Below, in pieces: positions 4,531-7,292 of a DNA stretch of 7,292 bases. The notes beneath the pieces are model-generated. The model saw only the letters and a program-made list of their open reading frames with translations, had not been told where the DNA came from and did no database searches. This stretch comes from Hyphomicrobiales bacterium (lineage in GTDB: Bacteria; Pseudomonadota; Alphaproteobacteria; Rhizobiales; Aestuariivirgaceae): assembly GCA_013002595.1 (NCBI GenBank), contig JABDJG010000418.1, forward strand, positions 1-7,292. The letters are read 5' to 3'. Numbering within the stretch: position 1 is the first letter of the stretch; every line of letters starts with the position of its first letter. A program made the translations under genes and the position numbers.

Positions 4531-5748
4531 TCAATCGACAAGGGCTTGGTAGACCAGCGTTCGCAGCTCCTTGCGCAGTGCATAGGTATCGGAGGGAATG
4601 AGCTGGGTCAGGTAGACCACGCTCATGTCTTCAACCGGGTCGACCCAGAACACCGTCGAAGCCATGCCGCCCCAGCCGTAATCACCGATGCTGGCCGACA
4701 GCTGAGCCCTGGCCGGGTTCAGTATGACTGAGACGCCAAGCCCGAAGCCGACGCCGGAAAAAGAGGTCTCGCACCAGGTTGCCGGACCCATGGACGCCAG
4801 ATCGCTTTCGAGATGGTTTGACGCCATGAATTCAATGGTGCGCGGTGACAGCAGGCGCTCATTGCCGGCATTGCCGCCGCGGCGCAGCATCTCGGCAAAC
4901 CTTTGATAATCGCCTCCGGTCGACAACAACCCGCCGCCGCCGGAGAACGTCTTCACCATTCCGGCCCGGTACTTGCTGTCGTGACCACTCTCGTTGAGGG
5001 CCATGCCGCCGTGATCATCGGGCACGTAACAACTTGCCAGGCGGTCGATCTTGTCGTCGGGCACCTCAAAGCCGGTGTCAGTCATCCCCAGGGGGGCGAG
5101 TATGTTCTGCGACACATACTGATCGAACGGCAGTCCGCTGATGACCTCGATCAGCCGGCCCAGCACGTCGGTGGCGACCGAATAGTTCCACTCCTGACCC
5201 GGCTGAAACAGCAGCGGCATACCTGCCAGCTTCTTCGTTGTTTCGGCCAGACCGGCACCGCCGGGGTTAAAGTCGACATCGGCCTTGATATAGGCCTCGC
5301 CCAGCATGCCGCCCTGGAAGCCGTAGGTCAGCCCGGCGGTATGGGTGAACAGGTTGTGGATCGTCGGTTTGACGGTGAGCGCTTCGACCTCATCGAGTTT
5401 GCCGGCGCCTTTGCGCAATACCTTGAGATCGGCAAACTCAGGCAGGAATTCTTCAATCGGATCATCGAGATGGAACAGGGCCTGCTCGTGCAGCATCATC
5501 AGGCCGACCGCGGTGACCGGCTTGCTCATGGAATAGATGCGGGCGATGGTGTCCGGCTCATACGGTTTGCCGGTTTCCACGTCGCGCTGGCCGGTGTGGC
5601 CCTGCCAGACAGGCTCGCCATGGCGCGATATCAGCGTTGCGGCAAAGGGTAGTTTGCCGGCATCGACATAGCGGGCCATCCAGGTCTGAATGCGCTCGAG
5701 GCGTTCGGGATCGAACCCCAGCTTCTTGACGTGTGCTTCAGATCTCAT
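4531..5748 (-). CDS. Class C beta-lactamase-fold serine hydrolase (family VIII esterase-like)
   Basis: This 405-residue enzyme belongs to the serine beta-lactamase/penicillin-binding protein fold. Counting from the ATG at 5748, the nucleophile motif SMSK is at 73-76 (Ser73, Lys76), the second motif is Tyr189-Ser-Val in WNYSVATDVLG, and the third motif position carries Trp-Gly-Gly (359-361, in YGWGGMAST) instead of the Lys-Thr-Gly of true beta-lactamases. That combination, together with HNLFTHTAGLTYG (131-143), is typical of family VIII esterases and related lipase, lactonase or D-peptidase enzymes. No signal peptide is visible, so it is probably cytosolic, again unlike a beta-lactamase. The substrate is likely an ester, lactone or amide, unspecified. 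Start: ATG at 5748; an in-frame TTG at 5754 would add two residues, and no strong ribosome binding site separates them. It lies downstream of the ABC binding-protein gene, behind a strong terminator, so it probably has its own promoter. Confidence 0.9.
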   Translation of the reverse strand: MRSEAHVKKLGFDPERLERIQTWMARYVDAGKLPFAATLISRHGEPVWQGHTGQRDVETGKPYEPDTIARIYSMSKPVTAVGLMMLHEQALFHLDDPIEEFLPEFADLKVLRKGAGKLDEVEALTVKPTIHNLFTHTAGLTYGFQGGMLGEAYIKADVDFNPGGAGLAETTKKLAGMPLLFQPGQEWNYSVATDVLGRLIEVISGLPFDQYVSQNILAPLGMTDTGFEVPDDKIDRLASCYVPDDHGGMALNESGHDSKYRAGMVKTFSGGGGLLSTGGDYQRFAEMLRRGGNAGNERLLSPRTIEFMASNHLESDLASMGPATWCETSFSGVGFGLGVSVILNPARAQLSASIGDYGWGGMASTVFWVDPVEDMSVVYLTQLIPSDTYALRKELRTLVYQALVD

Positions 5749-5762
5749 CTTCAACAGACCCC

Positions 5763-5798
5763 AAAATAAAATGCGACCGGCAAAGGTATGCCGGCCGC
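5763..5798 (-). terminator. Rho-independent terminator of the ABC binding-protein gene
   Basis: On the minus strand GCGGCCGGCA (5798-5789) pairs with TGCCGGTCGC (5782-5773), ten pairs with one G-T, around a six-base loop, followed directly by ATTTTATTTT (5772-5763). It begins 28 bases past the stop of the binding-protein gene and ends 15 bases before the hydrolase ATG, so it should insulate the two genes. Confidence 0.88.
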
Positions 5799-5826
5799 GT
5801 TGTTGTTCAGCGGTGCAGCCTAAGGC

Positions 5827-7292
5827 CTAGGCAAACCACCAGCGGCGGTAAATGTGGCCACCGTCATGGTCGTAGTTCGAGTTCAAATCGCCGTGTGCGA
5901 CCTTCTTGGAGTGCGCGGTGACGAAGTTGTTGAACATCAAAACGATGATGCCGCCGTCGTCATGCAGGATCTGCTGCATTTCGGCATACATCTCGGCACG
6001 CTTGTTTTCGTCCAGTTCAGCGCGAGCCTCCTTCAACAGCTTGTTGAAACGGTCATTGCTCCAGAAGGTGTCGTTCCAGGCTGCGCCGCCCTCATAGGCC
6101 GTCGTCATCATCCAGTCGACGGTGGGACGGCCGCCCCAGTACGACATGCACCAGGGCTTCTTCATCCACACGTTCGACCAGTAACCGTCGGCTGCTTCGC
6201 GGATCACGTTGACGTTGATGTTGCAGGCCTTGGCGTGGGCCTGGATGAGCAACGCGGCATCCACGGCGCCGGCAAACGCGGCATCGGCTGCCGACAGATC
6301 GATGCCCAGCGACGTCAGGCCGGCCTTCTTCAGGTGGAACTTGGCCTTGTCTGGATCATACTGATGGATCGGCTCGGGCTGGGTTGCATACTTGATCACC
6401 GGGGCGATCGGATTGTCGTTGCCGGGGGTGCCATGACCCGACAGCACTTTCTGGACGATCTCATCGCGCTTGAAGCTGTATTTGACAGCATTGCGGACGT
6501 CGACATTGTCGAACGGTGCAATCGTCGTGTTCATCGGCGCCACATAGTGGGCAAAACCGGTGACATCATCAATCTCGATGTTCTTGTTGCGCTTAAGCAA
6601 ACCAAGTGTCTTCAAATCAGGCCGGTCGATATAATGGACATCGCCTGAGTTCAGCGCGTTGGTGCGCGCGACCACGTCGGCCAGGGTCAGCATTTCGATA
6701 TCGTCGAAATAGGCTTCACCGAAATAATTCGGGTTGCGCTTGGCTTTCAGGCTGACGCCAGGATCGAAATTCTCGAGCACAAATGCGCCGGTGCCAATTC
6801 CTTCTTCCCAGGCAATCTTGCCGTCGTCTTTTTCCTGATAGATGATCAGGTGATAATCTGACGTGATGTACGGGAAATCGGCACTGCCGGCATTCAATTC
6901 AAAGACCACCGTGTCGTCGCCATCGGCCTTGATGTCCTTGATCGCGCCAAGGGCAGATTTTACGGCTGACTTGGAATCCTCGCCGCGATGATGGTTGTAG
7001 CTGGCGACCACATCCTTGGCGGTCATGGTCTTGCCGTTATGGAATTCGACGCCTTTGCGCAGCTTGTAGACCCACTTGTCTGCGGTCGGAGATGATTCCC
7101 AGCTTTCGGCCAGGGCGGGCGCCACATTGTTCTTTGCATCAATTTCGACCAGCGGGTTACCGATCACGCCGGACCCGATGTCGCCGGTGAACGAGTTGTC
7201 CCAGTTGGCCGGATCAAGCGCATCGGTGGTGGCGCCGTGGCCAATACCGATCTTGAACGAGCCGCCCTTCTTGGGTTCGGCACGCGCTGCGG
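5827..7292 (-). CDS. ABC transporter substrate-binding protein, family 5 (peptide/nickel type), 5' end missing
   Basis: The reading frame is open to the right edge: 488 codons are touched, beginning within AARAEPKKGGSFKIG. The ARA|EP step looks like a signal peptidase site, so only the signal peptide and start codon appear to be missing; a full length near 515 would be usual. Family 5 proteins (DppA/OppA group) capture oligopeptides, dipeptides, nickel or glycosides in the periplasm and hand them to an ABC permease. Supporting signatures, counted from the first complete visible codon, are ALAESWE (about 60-66) followed by the conserved FHNGKTMTAKDVVASYNH block (about 83-100), GTGAFVLENFDPG (166-178) before KAKRNPNYFG, and a C-terminal lobe with AYEGGAAWNDTFWSN and the EMQQILHDDGGIIVL helix-strand. 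It ends RRWWFA, followed by a strong terminator. No permease or ATPase gene follows, so partners, if any, lie upstream outside the window or elsewhere. The ligand is unknown. Confidence 0.92.
   Translation of the reverse strand, partial: AARAEPKKGGSFKIGIGHGATTDALDPANWDNSFTGDIGSGVIGNPLVEIDAKNNVAPALAESWESSPTADKWVYKLRKGVEFHNGKTMTAKDVVASYNHHRGEDSKSAVKSALGAIKDIKADGDDTVVFELNAGSADFPYITSDYHLIIYQEKDDGKIAWEEGIGTGAFVLENFDPGVSLKAKRNPNYFGEAYFDDIEMLTLADVVARTNALNSGDVHYIDRPDLKTLGLLKRNKNIEIDDVTGFAHYVAPMNTTIAPFDNVDVRNAVKYSFKRDEIVQKVLSGHGTPGNDNPIAPVIKYATQPEPIHQYDPDKAKFHLKKAGLTSLGIDLSAADAAFAGAVDAALLIQAHAKACNINVNVIREAADGYWSNVWMKKPWCMSYWGGRPTVDWMMTTAYEGGAAWNDTFWSNDRFNKLLKEARAELDENKRAEMYAEMQQILHDDGGIIVLMFNNFVTAHSKKVAHGDLNSNYDHDGGHIYRRWWFA

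Noticed and set aside
4903..5652. A 249-codon plus-strand frame opposite the serine hydrolase
   Set aside because: Antisense to a gene with clear catalytic motifs; no ribosome binding site or recognisable protein pattern.
5854..6648. A 264-codon plus-strand frame opposite the ABC binding protein
   Set aside because: Mirror of the codon bias of the real gene; the minus-strand frame has family signatures along its whole length.

Overview
The window looks like chromosomal DNA from an alphaproteobacterium, probably a marine or soil Hyphomicrobiales/Rhodobacterales-type organism. The basis is moderately high GC, protein composition, and the mix of TauE/SafE, MFS, VOC and family 5 solute-binding genes. 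This is inference; no rRNA or other taxonomic marker is present. No phage, transposase, CRISPR, tRNA or rRNA gene is visible.

Layout from left to right. (1) The first 156 bases are the 5' end of fabD (minus strand), the malonyl-CoA:ACP transacylase of fatty acid synthesis. (2) Divergent from it is a plus-strand HD-domain gene whose metal and substrate residues match PhnZ, the mixed-valent diiron oxygenase that breaks C-P bonds. No other phosphonate gene is nearby, and it may be translated from a leaderless mRNA. (3) Converging on it is a minus-strand TauE/SafE permease. (4) Next come a small secreted four-cysteine cationic protein and an MFS transporter, both minus strand. (5) Divergent from the MFS gene is a plus-strand VOC (glyoxalase-fold) gene with a recognisable promoter and a strong ribosome binding site. 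(6) An 89-bp imperfect inverted-repeat element fills the gap between the VOC gene and a second small, strongly cationic secreted protein on the minus strand. (7) A cytoplasmic class C beta-lactamase-fold serine hydrolase/esterase follows on the minus strand. (8) The right end is a family 5 ABC substrate-binding protein, minus strand, complete except for its signal peptide and closed by a clear intrinsic terminator.

Most of these genes look like separate short transcription units rather than one pathway. The plausible functional pairings are the divergent MFS/VOC genes (uptake or efflux plus metal-dependent conversion of a small molecule) and the peptide-type binding protein followed by the serine hydrolase, although a terminator separates the latter two. 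I do not see a clear undescribed multi-gene system. The items most worth a second look are the isolated PhnZ-like oxygenase, the two unrelated cationic secreted proteins, and the intergenic inverted-repeat element.
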